NCBI GenBank assembly: GCA_964556545.1
Contig: CAZKWE010000009.1
Span: 1 to 64,000 of the forward strand
DNA from: JALSKU01 sp964556545
GTDB taxonomy: Bacteria > Campylobacterota > Campylobacteria > Campylobacterales > JALSKU01
Direction of reading: 5' to 3'
DNA: 64,000 bases
The translations under genes and the position numbers were made by a program. Every line of letters starts with the position of its first letter. Positions within the stretch are counted from its first letter, which is position 1. Positions 51,404-59,710 of the stretch are shown piece by piece. The notes below the pieces were generated by a model. The model saw only the letters and a list, made by a program, of their open reading frames with translations, was not told where the DNA came from and ran no database searches.

Positions 51404-52812
51404 TGCTCTATAGTGAAATCAAAGAGAGGGAAAATCGTTTCATACTCTCTTTGAAAATAGCACTGCCTTTTTTGTTTGTTGTTGCTTTTGCTATTTTGGT
51501 TATTGTAACTGATTTAGATATCAAATCACTTCTTAAAAATAATATAATATCTTTTTTGGTTATTACTTTTTTATATATATACTATATTTTATATCAAATT
51601 TATATGGCTTTTAAAACTTCACTGATTGACAATATTACAAAAGCATTTTCAAGAGATTATATATTGAAGATTGTAGATATTGAAAAAAAATATGAAGATT
51701 TTTCCGTAGTACTTTTAAAAATAAATAATATAGAAGATATAAATGACAGATATGGTATCAAAAAAACAGATAAAATACTTATGTTATTTGTTTATAAACT
51801 TGATGAATTTTTAAAAGAAGAAGGTTTTAAAAATAACAAAATAGGTCATATAATAGGCGGAAGTTTTTTATTGGTTTTGCAAACAGATGAAAAAAAAGCA
51901 AATCATTTTATAAAACAGTTTATCAAAAAAATTGAAAACGGCCAAATTGATAATATATTTTTAAAGATTTTTTACTCTGTATCTTTAAGCAGTAGTGAAA
52001 ACAGTGCTGAAGAATTATTGGTTTCTCTTTATGAAAAAATAAAATCCGACAGTAAAGACAGAAGAAAGAGAAGAATAAATATAAAAGTAAGAGAATTTGA
52101 AAAACTGATTGTGAACTGTGTTAAAAACAGAGATTTTGATTTTAGATTTCAGCCTATGGAAGATACAAAAACAAAAGAGATAAAAGTTTATGAATTATTA
52201 GTAAGATTAAATTCAAAAAAGTATGGAAAAATTTCACAAAATCAATTTATCTCTGTCGTCAACAGAATCGGATATGAATTGGCTTTTGATATGATAATTG
52301 TTGAAGAGATTTTTAAAATAGCAACCCGGTATAAAAATATGATTTTTTCAATCAATATATCTTCATATTCTATAAGAAACAGCCAATTTTTAAACAGAGT
52401 AAAAAAATTACTTAAAAATTATGATATTAAAAAATACAGTATTATTTTTGAAATAAATGCCAACAATACACTAAATGATATAGCAAGATTGAATGAAAAT
52501 ATAAATATGCTTAAAAATTTTGGTATTTTAATAGCAATTGATAGTTTTGGTGCGGATAATACTTCTTTTAAATATATAAAAAATATAAATTTTGATATAG
52601 TTAAATTTGATATAGATTATTCTAAAAGATATACAGAAAAAAAACATCAGGAAATTTTAAAAGCTTTTATAAAAATATTTAAAAGTTTAAATGTTAAAAC
52701 AGTTATAAAATTTATAGAAGATGAAGAGAGTTATAAATTTTTTAAAAATATCGAAATAGATTATATACAGGGTTTTATCATAGGAAAACCAGTAAAAAAT
52801 ATAACTTCTTAA
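51403..52812 (+). CDS. Membrane protein with degenerate GGDEF and degenerate EAL domains
   Basis: A 469-residue protein: two membrane spans (about 15-37 and 43-67), a GGDEF-like domain (about 75-215) in which the signature is IGGSF, so cyclase activity is unlikely, and an EAL-like domain (about 225-465). The EAL domain keeps YELLVRL, SINIS, FEINAN and KFDID, but the DDFG motif reads IDSFG and the EGVE motif reads VIKFIED, so key metal or catalytic residues are missing. It is more likely a c-di-GMP receptor or scaffold than an enzyme. It is coupled to gyrB by a TAATG overlap and followed by queF. Confidence 0.85.
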   Translation: MLYSEIKERENRFILSLKIALPFLFVVAFAILVIVTDLDIKSLLKNNIISFLVITFLYIYYILYQIYMAFKTSLIDNITKAFSRDYILKIVDIEKKYEDFSVVLLKINNIEDINDRYGIKKTDKILMLFVYKLDEFLKEEGFKNNKIGHIIGGSFLLVLQTDEKKANHFIKQFIKKIENGQIDNIFLKIFYSVSLSSSENSAEELLVSLYEKIKSDSKDRRKRRINIKVREFEKLIVNCVKNRDFDFRFQPMEDTKTKEIKVYELLVRLNSKKYGKISQNQFISVVNRIGYELAFDMIIVEEIFKIATRYKNMIFSINISSYSIRNSQFLNRVKKLLKNYDIKKYSIIFEINANNTLNDIARLNENINMLKNFGILIAIDSFGADNTSFKYIKNINFDIVKFDIDYSKRYTEKKHQEILKAFIKIFKSLNVKTVIKFIEDEESYKFFKNIEIDYIQGFIIGKPVKNITS

Positions 52813-52822
52813 GGAGAAAAAT

Positions 52823-53212
52823 ATGAAATATGGTGAAAAAGAGATAAAAGAATTTGATATTAAAAAAGATGAAAATTTTTGGCCAAATAACCATAAAAAA
52901 AATTATACTATAAAAATAACACTGCCGGAATTTATGTGTAAATGTCCAAGAAGCGGATATCCTGATTTTGCAACAATATATCTTGAATACATACCAAGAG
53001 ATAAAGTTATAGAACTTAAAGCTTTAAAACTCTATATTAACTCTTTTATGGATAGATATATAAGTCATGAAGACAGTATAAATGAGATATTTGATGCTCT
53101 TTATGAATCTTTGAAACCAAAATATATGAAAATTACAGGTGATTTTAATCCCAGAGGAAATGTACATACCGTTATAGAAAGAGAAGAAAATGTTAGATGC
53201 AAAACTGATTGA
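52823..53212 (+). CDS. queF: NADPH-dependent preQ0 reductase
   Basis: A 129-residue type I QueF that reduces 7-cyano-7-deazaguanine to preQ1 in queuosine synthesis. Active-site Cys in EFMCKCPRSGYPDFATIYLEY (about residues 37-39), followed by the QueF motif region ELKALKLYINSFMDRYISHEDSINEIF and the NPRGNVHT end. RBS AAGGAG. The next gene starts 22 bases before this one ends. Confidence 0.95.
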   Translation: MKYGEKEIKEFDIKKDENFWPNNHKKNYTIKITLPEFMCKCPRSGYPDFATIYLEYIPRDKVIELKALKLYINSFMDRYISHEDSINEIFDALYESLKPKYMKITGDFNPRGNVHTVIEREENVRCKTD

Positions 53213-54395
53213 GTATTTTTTTAATGCCGCTTCCATACAACGATGGAATGATTATCCAAGAATGATAGAGCTTGTTGAGCTTGATAAACAGGCTCATAAA
53301 TTTATCATAGCTTACTTTATAGCAAAACTCGAAGATAATGTTGATTATAGAGCACTTATCGAGGGAGGAATTTTTGAATTTTTAAGAAGAGTCGTAGTGA
53401 CTGATATAAGACCTGATGTTTTTCACAAAGCTTTAATGCAAAAAAAAGATGAGATAAATTCCTGGGTTATTAAAAATTTAAAAGATTCTATCAAAGATAT
53501 AGATAACGGAAATTTTTTGAAAAGATTTGAAGATTATTTGACAAATGATAAATTATATAAAAAAGAGAGATTTATACTTAAAGCAGCTTCATATCTTGCA
53601 ACAAAGTGGGAATTTTCCATAGTTTATCAAACAAGTTCTTTTTTAAGTGATATAGATAAAACAAAAATTGCCGTAGAGGAAGAGATAGAAGATTATTATG
53701 AACTTATTGGAGTAAGAAAAATAGCTCTTGGAAAAAAACTTGCCCATTTAATAGATATAAGCGGAAGACTCAGATTTCAAAAAAGATGGGCACAAACCCC
53801 AAGAATTCCAAATACATCAGTTCTTGGACATATGCTTATAGTTGCATTTTTGGGATATTTTTACTCTATTAAAGTAAAAGCATGTAATAAAAGAGTGGAA
53901 AATAACTTTTTTTGTGCACTTTTTCATGATCTTCCCGAAGCTCTTACAAGAGATATAATTTCTCCTGTAAAGTACTCTGTTACCGGACTTGATGATATTA
54001 TAAGCGAGTATGAAATAAGAAAAATAGAAGATGAGATTTTGCCATTGGTACCAAGTAGTTTTGTAAAAGAATTTAAATATATACTTGGTATATATGGTGA
54101 TAAAAAAGATGAATTTGCCAATAAAATAAAATATGAAGGTACCATAAAAGAGGTTAATGACACAAAAAAATATAATGAAGATAAATACAATACTATTGAT
54201 GGAAAAGCTTTAAAAGCCTGTGATAGAATTGCCGCTTTTATAGAAGCAACTTTATCTATATCTTATGGTGTCAAATCAAAAGAGTTGTTAAGCGGAAAAA
54301 AAGAGATATTGGGCAGGCTCAAAAACAATCAAGAGATAAATGGTATAAATTTTTATGAGTTGGCACAAGATATAGAAGAGTATTTTAAAGAGTAA
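53190..54395 (+). CDS. HD-domain phosphohydrolase
   Basis: A 401-residue protein with an HD domain in its second half: H in LGHMLIVAFLGYFYS, HD in CALFHDLPEALTRDI and a distal Asp in KACDRIAAFIEATLS, the order of YfbR-like nucleotidases. The N-terminal ~200 residues are helical and of unknown role. The substrate (nucleotide or cyclic nucleotide) cannot be told. It overlaps queF by 22 bases; a gyrB - EAL protein - queF - HD order is something I recall from related genera. The SRP RNA gene on the other strand lies right behind its stop. Confidence 0.8.
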   Translation: MLDAKLIEYFFNAASIQRWNDYPRMIELVELDKQAHKFIIAYFIAKLEDNVDYRALIEGGIFEFLRRVVVTDIRPDVFHKALMQKKDEINSWVIKNLKDSIKDIDNGNFLKRFEDYLTNDKLYKKERFILKAASYLATKWEFSIVYQTSSFLSDIDKTKIAVEEEIEDYYELIGVRKIALGKKLAHLIDISGRLRFQKRWAQTPRIPNTSVLGHMLIVAFLGYFYSIKVKACNKRVENNFFCALFHDLPEALTRDIISPVKYSVTGLDDIISEYEIRKIEDEILPLVPSSFVKEFKYILGIYGDKKDEFANKIKYEGTIKEVNDTKKYNEDKYNTIDGKALKACDRIAAFIEATLSISYGVKSKELLSGKKEILGRLKNNQEINGINFYELAQDIEEYFKE

Positions 54396-54398
54396 AAA

Positions 54399-54506
54399 GC
54401 ACTTCTCTTCAGATGGCTGCGGCACATAAACTCACAGGGTGCTCTGCTGCGTTCCCGCCCTGAAGCATTGTCCTGTAAGTCTATTGCACAGGTCTGAAGA
54501 GAAGCA
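54399..54506 (-). ncRNA. ffs: Signal recognition particle RNA (4.5S type)
   Basis: On the minus strand the sequence folds as one long hairpin: 5' CTTCTCTTCAGA pairs with 3' TCTGAAGAGAAG (plus-strand 54493-54504 and 54402-54413), and at the tip lies TTCAGGGCGGGAACGCAGCA with a GGAA tetraloop and the AGCAG side of the Ffh-binding helix 8. A run of Ts (GTGCTTTTTAC) follows the 3' end and would terminate transcription, which fixes the strand. The RNA pairs with Ffh and FtsY to target membrane proteins. Confidence 0.88.
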
Positions 54507-54532
54507 TTGAAGATATCTTGATATCCTCAATG
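54505..54532. other. Hairpin next to the SRP RNA gene
   Basis: CATTGAAGATATC and GATATCCTCAATG (54505-54532) form a 13-bp stem with one G-T pair and a two-base centre. On the minus strand it lies between a TACAAT -10-like element (54540-54545) and the mature 5' end of the SRP RNA, so it could be part of a 5' precursor that is trimmed. On the plus strand it could act after the HD-domain gene, but no T-tract follows. Confidence 0.4.
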
Positions 54533-54562
54533 TGATGAAATTGTACCAAATATGAGGTTAAT

Positions 54563-55021
54563 ATGATATTAAAAAAGATAAAAAATTATATCTTCTCTTT
54601 TTTCAGAGAGTTTTTGGTTTTTCATCACAGTTCTTTGGAGTTTAGAGCAAAATTGCTTGCATCAATGATAAGTATAAAAGAAAATATTGATAAATGTGAG
54701 AAAGATATATTGAAAAGTATAGCTGTTGAAATATATAAAAATGATGACAGCAGAGCCGAAATTCTTATAAATACAACTCTTGAATATGTAAAAAAGATAC
54801 ATGAAATAAATGGTTTGTATATTGATGATTTGATATTGGATATTGATAAAAATTTAAAGAAATATCCGAAATTTTATAAAAAAATTGATATAGAAAAATT
54901 AAATAGATTTTTAAAATGCAAAGCTACAACCGAAGAAAAACTTTTAAGACTAAGAATTTTGGAATATTATAAAAAAGAGTTGGAATATAAAGGTTTGTTA
55001 AATAATGCAGATAATAAATAA
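54563..55021 (+). CDS. Conserved-looking helical protein, unknown function
   Basis: A 152-residue, mostly helical cytoplasmic protein (FRAKLLASMISIKENIDKCEKDILKSIA, then LKKYPKFYKKIDIEKLNRFLKC). The first part recalls TerB-like helical bundles, but the resemblance is weak and I do not assign a family. It overlaps the start of the sensor kinase gene by 17 bases, so it is translated with the two-component system and may take part in its signalling. Confidence 0.6.
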   Translation: MILKKIKNYIFSFFREFLVFHHSSLEFRAKLLASMISIKENIDKCEKDILKSIAVEIYKNDDSRAEILINTTLEYVKKIHEINGLYIDDLILDIDKNLKKYPKFYKKIDIEKLNRFLKCKATTEEKLLRLRILEYYKKELEYKGLLNNADNK

Positions 55022-57212
55022 AATAGTAATTGTTTTATTTATTATATCTACTTTACTATTTTCATATGATAGATATAATATATTGGTTTTACACTCTTAT
55101 CATAAAGGTTATAAATGGAGTGATGATATATCAAAAGCAATAGAAGATAATTTTCAAAATAATCCGAATATCGATATAACTACACTTTATATGGATGCAC
55201 AAAGAATTGAAAATGATTCATACTACAGTAAACTTTTTGAGCTTTATAAAGAGGAATTTAAACATACTGCTTTTGATGTTGTTGTCGCAGTTGACAACAA
55301 TGCCTTGGAATTTTTAACCAGGTTTAGAGATAAGATTTTTCAAAATAGTCCGATTGTTTTTTGCGGTATCAATAATTTCAGCGAAAAAATGATAGATTTT
55401 CCAAACTTTAGATATAAAGTTACCGGAATTGTAGAAAATGTTGATGTTAAAAAAAATATAGAGCTAATAATAAATATGGTTCCGTATCTTAACAAAATAC
55501 TTATCATTAGTGATGAATCAAAAAGCGGATTGGATATAAAAAAAGATATTTTTAAAATTATGAAAAACTATTTTTATCTAAATTACGAATATCTTGATAT
55601 GTTTGATTTAAAAGGTATAAAAAAGATAGTAAAAACTTTAAAAAAACATGATGCTATATTATATGTTTTTCATCAAAGAGATAAATCCGGAAAATATTTT
55701 ACATATAAAGATTCTCTAAAAGAGGTAGCTTCTGTCAGTAAAGTTCCTATATTTGGTTTATGGGATTTTGATATGGGATACGGAGTAGTCGGAGGAGCTT
55801 TGCTAAATGGATACTCTCAAGGAAATGAAGCGGCAAAAATGGTATCTTTGATACTAAACGGAGTTGAACCGAAAGATATACCAATTTTAAAAAAAAGTAC
55901 TTCAAGATATATATTTGATTATAATCTCTTAAAAAAATATAATTTAAAAATTCCAAAAAATATAAGAAAGGAAGCTTTGATTTTAAATAAACCAAAATCC
56001 ATATATGAACAACATAAAAAAATTATTTGGATATTTGGTTCAATATTACTGTTTTTGCTGATAGTCAGTATAATTTTACTTATTAATATAACCAAAAAAA
56101 ACAGGGCTGAGAAAAAGCTTCAAGAACAGTTGAAATTTTTAGAAGTTTTGATTGAAACTATACCGAACCCTATTTTTTACAAAGACAAATCCGGAAAATA
56201 TTTAGGATGCAATAAAGCTTATGCCGATTTTATAGGTGCTACAAAAAAAGATATCTTGGGTAAAACAAGTTATGCATTTTTTAAAAATTTTGTAGCAAGT
56301 CAAAATACAAAAAGAGATCAAGAACTTTTAAATTCATTGAAAAATGATATATATGAGACAACTTTATATTCAAAAGACGGGAAATTTGCCAAACAGGTAA
56401 TTATCAGCAAGGCCCCTTTTTATTTAAGTGACAATAGTGTTGGCGGAATTGTATGTGTTATAGATGATATAACGGAAGTAACACAGCAAAAGGAACTTTT
56501 AAACCAACAGTCAAAATTGGCTGAGATGGGAGATATGATTGCGGCAATTGCACATCAATGGAACGAACCTTTAGTAGAATTATCCGCGATAGTGCAAGAT
56601 TTGCAAATGAATTTTTTGGAAGGAAGTATTGAAAAAAAAGATATTGAAGAATTTGTAAAAGATTCTATGATTCAAATACAATATATGTCAAATACTATAA
56701 AAGATTTTAGAAATTTTTTAAAGCCGTCTGTAAAAAAAGGAAAATTTTCTTTAAAAAAAGCATTTAGTGAAATTTATGAAATTATAGGAAAACAGATATT
56801 TTATGCAAATATAAATCTTATCTTTGCTGTTGATACCAAAAAAGAAGATATTGAAATATACGGATATGAAAATGAATTTAAACAGGTACTTTTAAATCTT
56901 ATCAATAATTCAAAATCAAAAATTATAGAGTTGCAAGAAAAAAATAAAAAGTTTATAATAGAAATAGAAGCTTTTATAAAAGAGAATAAAATTTTTATAA
57001 ATATAAGAGATAATGGAGGCCATATAAAAGATAGTATTATAGAATTTATATTTAATCCTTATTTTACAACTAAAAAGAATGGTACAGGACTTGGTCTGTA
57101 TGTGGCAAAAATAATTATAGAAGATAAAATGAATGGGCATATCAAGGTACAAAATATTGAAAAAGATATAGTAGAATTTACAATTATTGTTCCAAAAGCA
57201 AAGGAGATATAA
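55005..57212 (+). CDS. Sensor histidine kinase with a periplasmic ABC-substrate-binding-like domain and PAS
   Basis: A 735-residue kinase. A signal/anchor (MQIINKIVIVLFIISTLLFS) precedes an ABC_sub_bind-like periplasmic domain (about 22-335: NILVLHSYHKGYKWSDDI, VVVAVDNNALEFL, PIFGLWDFDMGYGVVGG). A membrane span follows (about 343-365), then a PAS domain (about 380-495: IPNPIFYKDKSGKYLGCNKAYADFIGA), the H-box IAHQWNEPL (His 517) and an ATPase domain (NLINNSK, RDNGGHI, NPYFTTKKNGTGLGLYVAK). The H-box variant HQW is common in Campylobacterota. It is followed by a response regulator and, further on, the TRAP/lut genes, which it probably controls. Confidence 0.93.
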   Translation: MQIINKIVIVLFIISTLLFSYDRYNILVLHSYHKGYKWSDDISKAIEDNFQNNPNIDITTLYMDAQRIENDSYYSKLFELYKEEFKHTAFDVVVAVDNNALEFLTRFRDKIFQNSPIVFCGINNFSEKMIDFPNFRYKVTGIVENVDVKKNIELIINMVPYLNKILIISDESKSGLDIKKDIFKIMKNYFYLNYEYLDMFDLKGIKKIVKTLKKHDAILYVFHQRDKSGKYFTYKDSLKEVASVSKVPIFGLWDFDMGYGVVGGALLNGYSQGNEAAKMVSLILNGVEPKDIPILKKSTSRYIFDYNLLKKYNLKIPKNIRKEALILNKPKSIYEQHKKIIWIFGSILLFLLIVSIILLINITKKNRAEKKLQEQLKFLEVLIETIPNPIFYKDKSGKYLGCNKAYADFIGATKKDILGKTSYAFFKNFVASQNTKRDQELLNSLKNDIYETTLYSKDGKFAKQVIISKAPFYLSDNSVGGIVCVIDDITEVTQQKELLNQQSKLAEMGDMIAAIAHQWNEPLVELSAIVQDLQMNFLEGSIEKKDIEEFVKDSMIQIQYMSNTIKDFRNFLKPSVKKGKFSLKKAFSEIYEIIGKQIFYANINLIFAVDTKKEDIEIYGYENEFKQVLLNLINNSKSKIIELQEKNKKFIIEIEAFIKENKIFINIRDNGGHIKDSIIEFIFNPYFTTKKNGTGLGLYVAKIIIEDKMNGHIKVQNIEKDIVEFTIIVPKAKEI

Positions 57213-57309
57213 ATATGAAACGAAGTTTCATTCTTGCCAAAGGCAAAGCTTTAGTGATAGGAATTTGCTTGGCGACTTGTTGCAAAGCAAAGGAGATATA
57301 AATATGAAA
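57195..57309 (+). repeat. 26-bp direct repeat enclosing a diverged copy (C) of the structured element
   Basis: The 26-bp sequence AAAGCAAAGGAGATATAAAT plus ATGAAA occurs at 57195-57220 and again at 57284-57309, 89 bp apart. Each copy has a strong Shine-Dalgarno and an ATG: the second starts the response regulator, the first opens a 28-codon frame (57215-57301). The 63 bp between hold TTGCC-AAA-GGCAA, the strand AGTGATAGGAATTT (57253-57266) shared with copies A and B, and the start of a hairpin TTTGCTT (57264-57270) closed by AAGCAAA (57285-57291) directly before GGAG. ATGAAAC/GTTTCAT (57215-57231) makes a further stem-loop. Confidence 0.65.
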
Positions 57310-57948
57310 ATACTACTTTTAGAAGATAACAAAAGATTAAACAATACTATAACAAAAAGATTAAAGATAGAGTGTTTTGAAGTTGATTCTTTTTTTGATG
57401 GAAGTAAAGCTTTTGAAGCAGTAGGAAAAGGATATAACTGTTATGTACTTGATATAAATGTACCAAACATAAACGGTGTAAAGATACTGAAAAATATCAG
57501 GGAGTATTTTCCAAATGTTCCTATCATTATCATTAGTTCAACCGTTGAGCTTGATATCATAAAAAATGCCTACAATACCGGATGCGATGATTATATTAAA
57601 AAACCGTTTTTTATAGATGAATTGATTATAAAAATAAAAAAATTGTGTAATATTGATAAAAATATCATAAAGATAGATGAACATTATGTATTTAATACAA
57701 AAGAAAATTCTCTTCTAAAAGATAATAAAATTATAGAGTTATCCAAAAAAGAAAAACTTCTTCTCGAACTTTTTATAAATTATAAGGATAAGCTTGTAAC
57801 TTATGAAAGAATAGAGAGTTTTGTATGGGAAGGGGAATTAACAACCATAGATTCCATTAGAGCTTTAGTAAAAAGAGTTAGAAAAAAACTACCTCCAAAT
57901 TGTATAAAGACAGAAGTCAATGAAGGATATAGATTTTTTGTCATATAA
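57304..57948 (+). CDS. OmpR-type response regulator
   Basis: A 214-residue regulator: receiver domain (KILLLEDNKRLNNTI, phospho-acceptor Asp in NCYVLDINVPNINGV, Lys in DDYIKKPF) and a C-terminal winged-helix DNA-binding domain (IIELSKKEKLLLELFINYKDKLVTYERIESFVW, then DSIRALVKRVRKKL and VNEGYRFF). The ATG at 57304 is chosen because it starts the receiver fold and follows AAGGAG; upstream in-frame codons lie in the repeat element. Partner of the kinase at 55005. The divergently controlled target is likely the TRAP/lut genes 52 bases downstream. Confidence 0.95.
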   Translation: MKILLLEDNKRLNNTITKRLKIECFEVDSFFDGSKAFEAVGKGYNCYVLDINVPNINGVKILKNIREYFPNVPIIIISSTVELDIIKNAYNTGCDDYIKKPFFIDELIIKIKKLCNIDKNIIKIDEHYVFNTKENSLLKDNKIIELSKKEKLLLELFINYKDKLVTYERIESFVWEGELTTIDSIRALVKRVRKKLPPNCIKTEVNEGYRFFVI

Positions 57949-58000
57949 ATGTCATGTATATATGCTAAAATTGTTGTTAAATTTTTTAAAAGGAGCATAT

Positions 58001-59083
58001 ATGAAGTTTTTGTCAACGACTATTAAAACTGCAGCAGTTGCCGCTTTGGCAGTCAGTATGAGTATAAGTGCGGCAAGTGCCAGAGTTTATCACTGGAAAC
58101 TTGCTATGACATGGCCGACAAATTTACCACCGTTTAGTGATACGGTATATAAATTTGCTGATGATGTTAAAAAAATGAGTAACGGTCAACTTATTATAAG
58201 AGTTGATTCTAAAAATAAACACAAATCTCCATTTGGGATTTTTGATATGGTAAGAGCCGGTCAGTATGAAATGGGTCATACTGCATCTTATTATTATAAA
58301 GGTAAAGATCCGAATACAATGTTCTTTACCACAATGCCATTTGGTATGATAGCCCCGGAACAATGGGCATGGTTTTATTATGGAAATGGTATGAAATATA
58401 TGGAAAAAGTATATAACAAATACAATATTATGGCATTTCCAGGAGGTGCAACCGGAAACCAAATGGGCGGATGGTTTAGAAAGCCTATAAAATCTTTAGC
58501 TGATTTAAAAGGTCTTAAGATGAGAATTCCGGGACTTGCCGGAGAGATTATGGCAAAACTTGGAGTAACTGTTACCAATATAGCCCCGGGAGAACTTTAT
58601 ACTTCACTTGAAAGAGGCAATATTGATGCATTGGAGTGGGTAGGACCCGGTATGGATATAAGAATGGGATTTCATGAAATTGCCAAATATTATTATACAG
58701 GATGGCATGAGCCTGCAACATCTCTTACATATTTTGTGAATAAAAGAAAATGGGATAAACTTCCGGATAATTTAAAAGCAATACTTAAAGATGCTATGAA
58801 AGCAAATGCTTTTGATATGTATGTCCAAAATTATGATATGAGTGCAAGAGCTTGGAAAAAAATGAAAGAGAAATATCCTCAAATTAAAATCAAAACATTT
58901 CCTAAAGAGGTTTTTAAAGCTATGAAAAAAGCCAATGATGAAGTATTGGCAAAATATGCTTCAAAAGATCCTTTGTTTAAAGAGATATTGCAAGACCAAA
59001 GAAAGTATTTGAAAATGGTAAGAGAATGGACAAAAATGTCTGACTTTTTATATCTAAAAGCAAATATGTATAACCAAGAGTAA
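58001..59083 (+). CDS. dctP: TRAP transporter substrate-binding protein (DctP family)
   Basis: A 360-residue periplasmic protein. The ATG at 58001 follows AAAGGAG and gives a signal peptide (KTAAVAALAVSMSISAASA). The body, with FTTMPFGMIAPEQWAWFYYG, the ligand-contact helix region GLKMRIPGLAGEIMAKLG and LERGNIDALEWVGPGMD, resembles TakP/TTHA0766-type binders of 2-oxo- or hydroxy-monocarboxylates. With lutABC downstream, lactate is the most likely ligand (inference). A -10-like TATGCTAAAAT precedes it; a stable hairpin follows it. Confidence 0.92.
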   Translation: MKFLSTTIKTAAVAALAVSMSISAASARVYHWKLAMTWPTNLPPFSDTVYKFADDVKKMSNGQLIIRVDSKNKHKSPFGIFDMVRAGQYEMGHTASYYYKGKDPNTMFFTTMPFGMIAPEQWAWFYYGNGMKYMEKVYNKYNIMAFPGGATGNQMGGWFRKPIKSLADLKGLKMRIPGLAGEIMAKLGVTVTNIAPGELYTSLERGNIDALEWVGPGMDIRMGFHEIAKYYYTGWHEPATSLTYFVNKRKWDKLPDNLKAILKDAMKANAFDMYVQNYDMSARAWKKMKEKYPQIKIKTFPKEVFKAMKKANDEVLAKYASKDPLFKEILQDQRKYLKMVREWTKMSDFLYLKANMYNQE

Positions 59084-59090
59084 ACTCTCT

Positions 59091-59119
59091 TTTCTCTCCT
59101 CTTTTTAAGAGGAGAGAAA
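59091..59119 (+). other. Stable hairpin between dctP and dctQ
   Basis: TTTCTCTCCTC (59091-59101) pairs perfectly with GAGGAGAGAAA (59109-59119) across a seven-base loop. Only a weak T-run follows. Such a hairpin between a binding-protein gene and its transporter genes commonly protects the upstream mRNA or partly terminates, giving excess binding protein over membrane subunits. Confidence 0.6.
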
Positions 59120-59143
59120 CTATAAATTTTAGGAAAAATTAAA

Positions 59144-59710
59144 ATGGATAAATTAGTAAAAGCAGAGATAATTTTTGATAAGATTATCGATAAAATAGGC
59201 AAACTTTGTGCATATTTGATGCTTTTGATGATGCTGAATGTATTTTATGATGTTGTTATGAGATATATTTTTAGAGAAGGCTCAATAGCCATGCAAGAAC
59301 TTGAGTGGCATATTTTTTCGGTAATTATACTTCTTGGAGTATCTTATACTCTAAAAGAAGACGGGCATGTAAGAGTTGATGTTTTGTATGATAGATGGAG
59401 TCCGAAAACTCAAGCTATTATAAATATAGTCGGAGTAATTTTATTTTTATGGCCTTTGTCATTTCTTATAGCATACGGTTCTATTGATTTTGTTGTAGAA
59501 TCATATCAAATGCATGAGATAAGCGGAGATCCGGGGGGACTTACTCACCGTTGGATTTTAAAGGCGCTTATACCGTTCTCTTTTATACTTCTTATCTTTG
59601 CAAGCATAGGTTTTATTATAAAAAATATAAATATTTACAGAGGATACGGCAGGGCAAAAACCAGAGAAGATGAGATAAAAGAAGCAATTGAGCAGGGAGG
59701 TATAGAGTAA
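59144..59710 (+). CDS. dctQ: TRAP transporter small permease (DctQ)
   Basis: A 188-residue membrane protein with four spans (about 20-40, 55-75, 92-112, 138-158). Landmarks: VFYDVVMRYIFREGSIAMQELEWHIFSVIILLGVSYTLKEDGHVRVDVLYDR, the conserved DctQ pattern with the E-x-x-W and GHVRVD segments. It stabilises the large permease DctM. TAATG overlap with dctM. Confidence 0.92.
   Translation: MDKLVKAEIIFDKIIDKIGKLCAYLMLLMMLNVFYDVVMRYIFREGSIAMQELEWHIFSVIILLGVSYTLKEDGHVRVDVLYDRWSPKTQAIINIVGVILFLWPLSFLIAYGSIDFVVESYQMHEISGDPGGLTHRWILKALIPFSFILLIFASIGFIIKNINIYRGYGRAKTREDEIKEAIEQGGIE

Noticed and set aside
54396..54562. The gap behind the HD-domain gene as a repeat or CRISPR leader
   Set aside because: It folds into a single long minus-strand hairpin with the SRP GGAA tip, so it is the ffs gene.
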